A DNA stretch of 11,555 nucleotides from Sphaerochaeta sp. (GTDB lineage: Bacteria > Spirochaetota > Spirochaetia > Sphaerochaetales > Sphaerochaetaceae), in assembly GCA_023228445.1 (NCBI GenBank), contig JALOBD010000067.1, positions 1 through 11,555 of the forward strand. Direction: 5' to 3'. The position numbers and the translations under genes are program-made. The notes below the pieces were generated by a model. It made no database searches, had not been told where the DNA came from, and saw only the letters and a program-made list of their open reading frames with translations. This document shows, one piece after another, positions 6,436 through 11,555 of this stretch (its first letter is position 1; each line of letters starts with the position of its first letter).

Positions 6436-7687
6436 GAATTAAATCATTCTCAATGACTGGGTATCGAGGGGTTCGTGAAACACAAACGATTTCCTTGAGT
6501 CCTCATATGAACATCCTCTTTGGAGAGAATGGGGCCGGTAAATCGACCGTGCTCTATGGCATGATGACCGCTCTCTCCTGGTTTGCTGCACGAGTGCGGT
6601 CCACCTACGGCAACGGAGAGCTCATTGGTGATCGTGACATCAACAATCGATGCGATCATGCAGAACTCTCCATCACCTGCAGCACAGGAGATGGAAGAGC
6701 ATTCACCTGGTCCATCCATACAGGCCGAAGCGGCTTCGAGCCGCTTGAGAAAAGCGACTATTCAGAGCTCAACGTCATAACACGATCTGTGCAACGAAAG
6801 CGAGAAGCACACGGAGTCGAGGTGAGTCTGCCGATCATCGCCCTGTACCCGACCGACCGGAGGGGCCTCGATATCCCCGTCCGGATGCAAAAGAGGTGCA
6901 CCTTCGATCCCATAGCACTCTACGAACGTGATGAAATCCGGAATTCTACCTTCACGGCGTTCAGCAAGTGGTGTAGGGATCAACAAGCAATCGAGTATGA
7001 AGATCGAATCGAGGACGAGGCTGCCGGCAGCTCGCTCAACACGGTAGGAAGGTCATCCAAACTTTCATGGAGGACGTTTCCAATCTTTACTTCCAATTCA
7101 GGTCACCGCAAGGATTGTACGTTGAGAAAAAGGATCTCGGGCTCCTGAGCATTGAACAACTCTCAGGAGGAGAGCAATCCCTCCTCGCTCTTGTCGGTGA
7201 TATCGCCAGACGACTGATAATTGCAAACCCCACGCTCGCCGACCCTCTTCAAGGAAGCGGCATCATCCTCATCGATGAGATCGATGCACACCTGCACCCA
7301 ACGTGGCAGTATTCTGTCGTTGAAAAGCTGAGGACCACCTTCCCTAACTGCCAGTTCATCCTCACCAGTTGCGCCCCTGCCATCATCTCACAGGGGAAAC
7401 CGGGAGAGGTGTACCGTCTCTCCGTCGACATGGATACAATCTCCATAACGCAAGGGGTGCCCTCGTATGGCAAGGAGATGGATGAGATCTACCAGGACTT
7501 CCTTGGTCTGGAAACGGTACGTCCTAAAGAAGTGCATGACCGTATCAAGGAGATCTATGCCTTGATGGAGAGTGATCTGGACGAGGCAGAGAAGATAGTC
7601 AAGGAGCTTCAGGATATCGTTCACCAAGATAGTGAATTGGAGAAGATCCAGATGCTCATTGCCCGTAGGCGTACCATCGGGATATAA
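6432..7687 (+). pseudogene. PtuA/RecF-like AAA ATPase, frameshifted
   Basis: This is an ABC-type AAA ATPase of the RecF/PtuA-like group (PtuA is the ATPase of Septu and some retron defence systems). ATG 6432 has GAGGGAG just upstream. Walker A is GENGAGKST (residues 31-39). The signature LSGGEQ (about 244-249), Walker B IILIDEID (Asp-Glu about 282-283) and a helical C-terminus ending RRRTIGI lie in another frame, open from before 7049 to 7687. Up to about 7046 the first frame reads LNTV; from 7049 the second reads KVIQTFMEDV. Adding one base between them would give a continuous LNTVRKVIQTFMED, as expected in relatives. A one-base deletion near 7046-7048 is therefore likely, real or a sequencing artefact. 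The H-loop, normally THSP-like, is TSCAPAI, with Cys in place of His. The restored protein would be about 418 residues. No HNH nuclease (PtuB) gene follows, and the next gene is a methyltransferase on the other strand. Confidence 0.8.
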
Positions 7688-7807
7688 CACGCGGCGTCTA
7701 CGGCCACCAGCGATGTTGGGGCACCATCTGTTCAAAGACCGCCGTGTTAGAGCGTGGGTGAACGTGCGAGAAGAGAGGTGATGTGGCGATAGAGAGCCAC
7801 TGGATGC

Positions 7808-8581
7808 TCAGCGCCTCCCCTCCTTTCTCGCAGTCACCAACATCTCAAAGCTGTCGCTGTCGAGGGGATGCTCTCGGCTGAAGTCTCCCAGGGTGGCTCC
7901 GAAGAGCTCGATCTCGAGAAAGCCAAGACGTTCGAGCATCTCGGTGATCTCTGCCGGAGTGTAGAAGCGTTCGCTGCTGGTCACCTGGTGTTCCACCTGA
8001 TCATCATCAACGAAGGTGGTGACGTTCCGGTCGCGCATGGTGGCCGGGTCAAAGGAATTCTGCCGACAGGCGGAGGCTGCATCCTCACCGCCGCCATAGA
8101 ACTCAGAGAGGGAGTGGGAGAGCGGAAAGAGGCCGTTGAGGGCGGTGAAGATGAAGAAGCCACCATCGGTGAGGGCCCTAGCCACGCTCTCGATGATCGC
8201 TTCATTCTCCTGATCGGTCTCCATCAAGCAGAAGCCGCCCTCACAGAGCATGATGACTGCATCGAATTGGTTCTCGAAGGGGAGCGCACGGGCATCGGCG
8301 TTGATGAAGGGGATGGCAAGGTGCTCGCTCGCCGCCTTGGCTCGAGCGCGAGCGAGCTGTGCTTCACTCAAGTCGATGCCGGTGACGTGATAGCCTCGCC
8401 TGGTAAGCTCGATGGCATGACGCCCGGTTCCACAGCCGACATCCAGAATCCTGATCTTCCTGTCAAAGCCCAACTCAGCTTCGATGAAATCACACTCACC
8501 GACGGTTCCCGTGGTGAAGGGTTCCTCATCATAGTGGGCCGCATAGTTTGAGAAGAGGGTAACGTACCAAGGCTCCGGCAT
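7808..8581 (-). CDS. Class I SAM-dependent methyltransferase
   Basis: The 257-residue protein carries the Rossmann-fold methyltransferase motifs in order. Motif I is ILDVGCGTGRHA (residues 45-56). The acidic residue ending strand 2 is in VTGIDLSEAQL (Asp70), and motif III-like NADARALPF (95-102) precedes FDAVIML, the motif IV strand (about 106-112). A later strand, GGFFIFTALNG, follows (about 140-150). The substrate cannot be read from the sequence: the size and compact motif block suit a small-molecule or general Methyltransf_11/25-type enzyme, and no DNA-methylase NPPY or DPPY motif is seen. ATG 8581 is preceded on its strand by AAAGGATGAG, about ten bases away. It seems intact, is flanked by convergent or non-coding DNA, and shows no operon link to the neighbouring ATPases. 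Confidence 0.85.
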   Translation of the reverse strand: MPEPWYVTLFSNYAAHYDEEPFTTGTVGECDFIEAELGFDRKIRILDVGCGTGRHAIELTRRGYHVTGIDLSEAQLARARAKAASEHLAIPFINADARALPFENQFDAVIMLCEGGFCLMETDQENEAIIESVARALTDGGFFIFTALNGLFPLSHSLSEFYGGGEDAASACRQNSFDPATMRDRNVTTFVDDDQVEHQVTSSERFYTPAEITEMLERLGFLEIELFGATLGDFSREHPLDSDSFEMLVTARKEGRR

Positions 8582-8603
8582 CTGAATCTCATCCTTTGAT
8601 GGC

Positions 8604-8609
8604 AGTATA
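8604..8609 (-). promoter_or_regulatory. Candidate -10 box for the methyltransferase
   Basis: TATACT on the minus strand lies 23 bp before the methyltransferase start. No clear -35 is seen 16-18 bp upstream; that position is occupied by the CTGTACAG palindrome (8625-8632), which could be an activator or repressor site. Weak evidence. Confidence 0.3.
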
Positions 8610-8623
8610 CTCCAACGCTTCGC

Positions 8624-8694
8624 CCTGTACAGATGCCACGCACCCTTTGAGAGAGCCGAGATATACCGAGAGGGCCGGCCCTATACTGTACAGG
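8624..8694. repeat. Paired CTGTACAG palindromes around AGGGCCGGCCCT
   Basis: CTGTACAG, itself a perfect palindrome, occurs at 8625-8632 and 8686-8693. With one flanking base each they form an inverted pair (CCTGTACAG and CTGTACAGG). A 12-bp perfect palindrome, AGGGCCGGCCCT, lies between them at 8671-8682. The block is upstream of the methyltransferase. It may be a regulatory region; no matching regulator is recognised in the window. Confidence 0.4.
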
Positions 8695-8764
8695 TCTAAC
8701 AACGAGGAAGACGATGACAGGGACGATGCGATACAGGAATCATGAGAATCTTGTGGACTCTCAG

Positions 8765-8802
8765 GGAGCCTCCGCCCATCGTTGCTGGCGATGGGAAGCT
8801 CC
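8765..8802 (-). terminator. Two-part hairpin downstream of the disrupted AlbA_2 gene
   Basis: GGAGC (8765-8769) pairs with GCTCC (8798-8802), and inside it CCCATCG (8775-8781) pairs with CGATGGG (8789-8795) around a 7-base loop. It begins 66 bp past the stop of the minus-strand gene ending at 8868. There is no T-run on either strand, so intrinsic termination is uncertain. The remainder of 8582-8867 shows no convincing gene. Confidence 0.35.
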
Positions 8803-8867
8803 AACCTGATTGATTGTATGGCTGTTCACCGACAACGGCGATGCTCCCAAAGCTTGGATAGTACCCA

Positions 8868-9179
8868 TCAAAGATCGTGGAGGGGGACAAGCACCTCCCA
8901 ATGCCCCTTTTGGCTGGTGCCTACCCGCTTGATGCTCTGCCGCCTCTTCAGCTTCGTTTGGTAATACTTCACTTGTCCTACTGTCCAGTTCAAAGCAGAG
9001 GCTATCTCTTCTTGGGTGAATCTCGGGTGTCCGTGCAGCAACGCGAGGAGTGCTCTGTCGTCATCGGTGAACGCAGCAGCCCCATATGGCCGCACCTGGT
9101 CGTTGACCGAGGAGACTTCATTGAAACCGGGACGGCTTCGGTATATATTCACCCGAAAATCAGAGCCGAGATCCATGAA
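8868..9179 (-). pseudogene. 3' part of AlbA_2/HATPase gene split by the IS
   Basis: On the minus strand this reads DLGSDFRVNIYR, the characteristic end of the HATPase_c_4 region in AlbA_2-type ATP-binding proteins. A C-terminal winged HTH follows (DDRALLALLHGHPRFTQEEI, LNWTVGQVKYYQTKLKRR) up to TGA at 8868-8870. It has no start of its own: the TTG at 9185 sits in the left end of the insertion sequence. Joining it to 11304-11555, after deleting 9180-11303 and one ATGAA copy, gives an unbroken GLPEPAF-M-DLGSDFRVNIYR. The gene is thus one interrupted unit, whose N-terminal AlbA_2 domain lies beyond the window. Its relative at 3246-4718 shows the intact design. Confidence 0.85.
9175..9179. repeat. 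Target site duplication, left copy (ATGAA)
   Basis: ATGAA directly abuts the left end of the insertion sequence; the same five bases directly abut the right end at 11304-11308. A 5-6 bp duplication is usual for the IS1634 family. Confidence 0.85.
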
Positions 9180-9209
9180 TGTCAACTTCCTGAAATTTTC
9201 CCACTCAAA
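9180..9209 (+). repeat. Left terminal inverted repeat of the IS
   Basis: It begins TGTCAACTTCCTG, followed by an ATTTT block (9194-9198) and ACTCAAA (9203-9209). The right end, read on the minus strand, has TGTGAACTTCCTG, ATTTT and ACTCAAA at the same spacing; mismatches fall only between these blocks (6 of 30). Confidence 0.88.
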
Positions 9210-9275
9210 TCACTGATATCCGAACAGCCGCCGGCGTATCGCTTGGGGTTGCAACGATTTCCTTGCGATCAGCGC

Positions 9276-9304
9276 TTGCTTTTCCCCCGGTTGAGGTGTA
9301 GTAT
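9276..9304 (+). promoter_or_regulatory. Transposase promoter
   Basis: TTGCTT (9276-9281), 17 bp and TAGTAT (9299-9304) form a reasonable sigma70-type promoter inside the element, 38 bp before the transposase ATG. Confidence 0.5.
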
Positions 9305-9305
9305 A

Positions 9306-9327
9306 TTGAGTAACAAATAACACTCAA
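9306..9327. repeat. Subterminal inverted repeat TTGAGT/ACTCAA
   Basis: TTGAGT (9306-9311) and ACTCAA (9322-9327) flank a 10-bp spacer between the -10 box and the Shine-Dalgarno sequence of the transposase. The same hexamer closes the inner block of both terminal repeats (9203-9208 and 11275-11280). It may be an internal transposase-binding site for self-repression, or a hairpin in the leader. Confidence 0.45.
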
Positions 9328-9341
9328 TCAGGAGGTGGAAA

Positions 9342-11027
9342 ATGCTCTTGGATTCACCGGTCGAGATACCCGATGTGCCGGGCAAGATCGTCAGGAAGAC
9401 GGTCAGGGGGACGGTGTACATCGACTACGAGTACGACCGCGTCTACGACAGCGAGCGCAAGTACAACATCCCGAAGCGGACCACCATCGGCAAGCTGGCC
9501 GACGACGGGCGGATGCACCCCAACGCGAACTACCTGCGCTACTTCCCCCACCTGCCGCCCCCCGAGATCAGCGGGGGGACGGGGCGCAGCAGCTGCCTGA
9601 GGGTGGGCGCGCACATCGTCATCGACTGCGTGGTCCGCCACTACGGCCTGGAGGCGATGCTGGGCGGCCTGTTCGGCGGCGAGACGGGCTTCCTGCTCGA
9701 CCTGGCCTCCTACTCGATCATCTGCGAGGACAACGCCGGGCAGTATTACCCCGACTGGGCCTGGGCCCACCCCCTCTTCACCGGGGGGATGCGGGTGTAC
9801 AGCGACAGCAAGGTCTCCACCTTCCTCCACTCCATCACGCACGGGCACACCTCGTCGTTCCTCAACGAGTGGAACCGCGGGCGCAACCACCGGGAGCGGA
9901 TCTACATCTGCTACGACTCGACGAACAAGCACAGCCGGGCCGGGGAGATCGCCATCGTCGAGAGCGGCCACGCCAAGGACGGGGGGGAGGCTCCGGTGTT
10001 CAACCTCTCGATCGCCCACGACGTGGGCGAGGGCGAGCCGCTCTTCTACGAGGAGTACCCGGGCAGCATCGTCGACGTGTCGCAGCTGGAGTACATGGTG
10101 GGCACGGCCGCCTCCTACGGCTACAGGAACGTGGGCTTCATCCTCGACCGCGGCTACTTCAGCAAGGCGAACATCCGCTACATGGACGCGATGGGCTTCC
10201 ACTTCGTCATCATGGTCAAGGGCATGGCGGAGCTGGTCAGCTCGCTCATCGAGGAGAACAAGGGCAGCTTCGAGCGCAGCCGCCCCTGCTCGATCAGGAC
10301 CTGGCGCGTCTATGCAAAGACCGTGGTGTCCAAGCTTTATGCCGACGACGAGCACGAGCGGCACTTCCACCTCTACTACAGCAGCGCCAAGGACAGCGCC
10401 GAGCGCGAGGAGCTGGAGGCAGACGTGGAACGCATGGGCAGGCTCATCAAGGCCCGGGAGGGGCAGAAGGCCGCCTTCCCCAAGGCGTTCAGCGACTGCT
10501 ACGAGTTCTTCTACGCCAAGGACGGGGAGACGCTGCTCTTCGCAAAGGAGCGCGAGGGGGAGATCGAGCGGAGGCTGGGCCTGTGCGGCTACTTCGTCCT
10601 CGTCACCTCGGCGGCGATGGACGCCCGCGAGGCCCTGGACCTGTACAAGAGCCGGGACCAGGGAGAGAAGCTGTTCAGGGGGGACAAGTCCTACCTGGGC
10701 AACCGGACCCTGCGCGTCCACTCGAGCGAGTCGGCCTCGGGCAAGATCTTCGTCGAGTTCGTCGCCCTGATCATCCGCAGCAGGATCTACCGCCTGCTCA
10801 AGGAGGAGATGGAGGGCCTGCCCTCCCGGCCCAACTATATGACGGTGCCGGCCGCCGTCAAGGAGCTGGAGAAGATCGAGATGGTGCGGGGCATGGACGG
10901 CCTGTACCGCCTCGACCACGCCGTCACCAAACGGCAGAAGAGCATCCTCAGGGCCTTCGGCCTCGACGAGGAGGACGTGAGGCGCAAGGCGATCGAATTG
11001 GCCCAGAGACTGGCCAAGGGGGAGTGA
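9342..11027 (+). CDS. IS1634-family DDE transposase
   Basis: A 561-residue transposase with an RNase H-like DDE core. The first Asp is in YICYDSTN (Asp192) and the second in VGFILDRGYFS (Asp269). The Glu lies in YKSRDQGEKLFRGDK (Tyr435, Arg438, Glu442, Lys449), an exact fit to the Y-(2)-R-(3)-E-(6)-K signature of the IS4/IS1634 groups. The N-terminal region (IDYEYDRVYDSERK, KRTTIGKL) is also typical of IS1634 proteins. The insertion between the second Asp and Glu (about 270-430) is long, as in this family. AGGAGG at 9330-9335 lies six bases before ATG 9342, deciding the start. It catalyses cut and rejoining of the element's terminal repeats. Codon use is strongly GC-biased (CTC, ATC, GAC, GAG), which also produces long spurious reading frames on both strands. 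No lesion is seen. Confidence 0.93.
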   Translation: MLLDSPVEIPDVPGKIVRKTVRGTVYIDYEYDRVYDSERKYNIPKRTTIGKLADDGRMHPNANYLRYFPHLPPPEISGGTGRSSCLRVGAHIVIDCVVRHYGLEAMLGGLFGGETGFLLDLASYSIICEDNAGQYYPDWAWAHPLFTGGMRVYSDSKVSTFLHSITHGHTSSFLNEWNRGRNHRERIYICYDSTNKHSRAGEIAIVESGHAKDGGEAPVFNLSIAHDVGEGEPLFYEEYPGSIVDVSQLEYMVGTAASYGYRNVGFILDRGYFSKANIRYMDAMGFHFVIMVKGMAELVSSLIEENKGSFERSRPCSIRTWRVYAKTVVSKLYADDEHERHFHLYYSSAKDSAEREELEADVERMGRLIKAREGQKAAFPKAFSDCYEFFYAKDGETLLFAKEREGEIERRLGLCGYFVLVTSAAMDAREALDLYKSRDQGEKLFRGDKSYLGNRTLRVHSSESASGKIFVEFVALIIRSRIYRLLKEEMEGLPSRPNYMTVPAAVKELEKIEMVRGMDGLYRLDHAVTKRQKSILRAFGLDEEDVRRKAIELAQRLAKGE

Positions 11028-11030
11028 GCG

Positions 11031-11255
11031 ATGGCACGCACGAAATCATTGGCCTCAGTCGAGGCGGAGGTCTGCCAAGCCCAGGAGGCCGTGGTGAAGG
11101 CGAAGGCGAGATACGAGGCGGCGCTCGGGAAACTCGAGGACGCGATGGCCAGCAAGGACGAGGTGACGGCGAGGGAACTGCTCTCGGCATTCAAGAAAAG
11201 CGGCAAGCCCTACGCGGTAGTGATGCGCTACCTGCAGGAGGGGGTGAGACAGTAA
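11031..11255 (+). CDS. Small coiled-coil accessory protein of the IS
   Basis: A 74-residue protein encoded within the insertion sequence, starting 3 bp after the transposase stop, with AAGGGGGAG (11016-11024) overlapping the transposase 3' end. The spacing implies co-translation. Residues about 5-50 are Ala/Glu/Lys-rich with heptad-like spacing (EAEVCQAQEAVVKAKARYEA), predicting a coiled coil. A short conserved-looking C-terminus follows (LLSAFKKSGKPYAVVMRYLQ). The pattern resembles small coiled-coil proteins such as DUF4315, but I cannot confirm membership. It has no catalytic motif or HTH. GC-rich codons match the transposase, so it belongs to the element and is not host DNA. A role as transposase partner or regulator is inference. 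Confidence 0.75.
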   Translation: MARTKSLASVEAEVCQAQEAVVKAKARYEAALGKLEDAMASKDEVTARELLSAFKKSGKPYAVVMRYLQEGVRQ

Positions 11256-11273
11256 AGACCACCCACAATCCAG

Positions 11274-11303
11274 TTTGAGTAACAAAATCACAGGAAGTTC
11301 ACA
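11274..11303 (-). repeat. Right terminal inverted repeat of the IS
   Basis: On the minus strand it reads TGTGAACTTCCTG, then ATTTT, then ACTCAAA, matching the left end block for block. It begins about 19 bp after the stop codon of the accessory gene. Confidence 0.88.
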
Positions 11304-11308
11304 ATGAA
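11304..11308. repeat. Target site duplication, right copy (ATGAA)
   Basis: Direct repeat of 9175-9179, directly following the right end of the insertion sequence. Confidence 0.85.
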
Positions 11309-11555
11309 TGCCGGCTCAGGCAAGCCATACTCCTTGCACTCCCTGATGACTCTCGGAATACCGCTTCCCCACTGTTCTATGATTCTCATATAGGCGAAGG
11401 CGTTCGCGATCGCACGATTCCTGATCTTCGAGTACCCCGCTTTCATCTTCTCTATGGAAACCCCGCTCACCAGCATTCCGGGCGAAGTTATCTCCAACCG
11501 ATCATCATAGAGTGCCACCTGAACGTTTCCCAGCACCAAATACGATCGATGGGCG
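11304..11555 (-). pseudogene. Middle part of AlbA_2/HATPase gene split by the IS
   Basis: The minus-strand frame is open from the window edge: AHRSYLVLGN, VQVALYDDRLEITSPGML, KAGYSKIRNRAIANAFAYM, IEQWGSGIPRVIRECKEYGL, PEPAF. This is the HATPase_c_4 region of AlbA_2-type ATP-binding proteins, including the family's AHR-Y-like box and the WGSGI-R motif. After PEPAF the frame enters the insertion sequence and stops at TGA 11288-11290, which comes from the right terminal repeat. The continuation (DLGSDFRVNIYR and the winged helix) is at 8868-9179. The truncated product would lack the last strand and the C-terminal HTH. Its N-terminus lies outside the window. Confidence 0.85.

Larger units (their letters stand above)
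9180..11303 (+). mobile_element. IS1634-family insertion sequence, 2124 bp, complete
   Basis: Ends are fixed by 30-bp imperfect terminal inverted repeats (24 of 30 identical) and a 5-bp direct repeat, ATGAA, on both sides. Inside are a promoter (9276-9304), a 561-residue DDE transposase and a 74-residue accessory protein, all on the plus strand. The element is far richer in G and C than the flanking genes, most obviously at third codon positions, indicating recent arrival from a high-GC source or a broad-host-range element. It lies in a minus-strand AlbA_2/HATPase gene, opposite to that gene's direction. Its right end supplies a premature TGA (11288-11290) to the host frame. Length and transposase motif fit IS1634. 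Intact ends and genes suggest it may still be mobile. Confidence 0.9.

Noticed and set aside
7688..7807. Terminator between the convergent ATPase and methyltransferase genes
   Set aside because: Only an imperfect, widely spaced repeat (AACACG near 7686 and CGTGTT near 7743) and no T-run; not enough to call.
7868..8551. 227-codon plus-strand frame
   Set aside because: Antisense to the methyltransferase, whose motif I and other signatures are unmistakable on the minus strand.
8589..8890. Minus-strand frames between the methyltransferase and the split AlbA_2 gene
   Set aside because: Short, mutually overlapping, without ribosome binding sites or motifs; the region is better explained as non-coding with palindromes.
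9335..11278. 647-codon plus-strand and 521-codon minus-strand open frames across the IS
   Set aside because: They are shadows of the very GC-rich transposase gene: low-complexity Arg/Gly/Ala or Val/Leu/Ala/Asp translations, no family motifs, and a clear DDE transposase in frame 9342-11027.
9306..11286. 12-bp direct repeat TTGAGTAACAAA as the IS target duplication
   Set aside because: It lies inside the longer terminal repeats; the outer 5-bp ATGAA duplication restores the interrupted gene frame exactly, so the 12-bp repeat is internal to the element.
1..11555. tRNA, rRNA or CRISPR array
   Set aside because: No regularly spaced direct repeats, cloverleaf-like segments or rRNA-like sequence were seen on reading the window.

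Overview
The window is an accessory, defence-island-like stretch of a bacterial chromosome in visible decay. Gene families seen are a DUF2791-type P-loop ATPase, a DUF4143 ATPase, an HTH/HipA-like kinase, two Schlafen-AlbA/HATPase proteins, a HigBA-SecB-type toxin-antitoxin-chaperone set, a PtuA-like ATPase and an IS1634-type transposon. Together they suggest an anaerobic bacterium with medium to fairly high GC. Spirochaetota (Sphaerochaeta-like), Bacillota and Coriobacteriia are all possible, and the sequence alone does not decide. Composition is mosaic: the insertion sequence is strikingly GC-rich, the 5.0-6.4 kb block is AT-rich, and the rest is intermediate.

Layout. 1-743 (+): C-terminal part of a DUF2791/BrxD-like ATPase. 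768-1976 (-): DUF4143 ATPase that has lost its N-terminus including Walker A. 1957-1998: palindrome plus extended -10 promoter. 2021-3277 (+): excisionase-like HTH fused to a HipA-like kinase. 3246-4718 (-): AlbA_2/HATPase protein, overlapping the kinase gene tail to tail by 32 bp. 4719-5044: intergenic, with a good promoter for the next block. 5045-6290 (+): RelE/HigB-like toxin interrupted by an in-frame TAA, HigA-like antitoxin, SecB-like chaperone. 6432-7687 (+): RecF/PtuA-like ATPase with a one-base frameshift. 7808-8581 (-): class I SAM methyltransferase. 8582-8867: non-coding, with several palindromes. 8868-11555 (-): a second AlbA_2/HATPase gene, cut by an insertion sequence.

The insertion sequence can be delimited to the base: 9180-11303 (2124 bp), with 30-bp imperfect terminal inverted repeats and a 5-bp target duplication (ATGAA). 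It encodes an IS1634-type DDE transposase and, 3 bp downstream, a 74-residue coiled-coil protein. Removing the element and one ATGAA copy restores the host reading frame exactly.

The genes were probably small stress or defence modules: a chaperone-controlled toxin-antitoxin system, a one-protein HTH-kinase switch and nucleic-acid-sensing ATPases. At least four carry independent lesions (5' loss, nonsense codon, frameshift, IS insertion). The kinase, the first AlbA_2 gene, the antitoxin, the SecB-like chaperone, the methyltransferase and the IS look intact. The first gene is open to the window edge.
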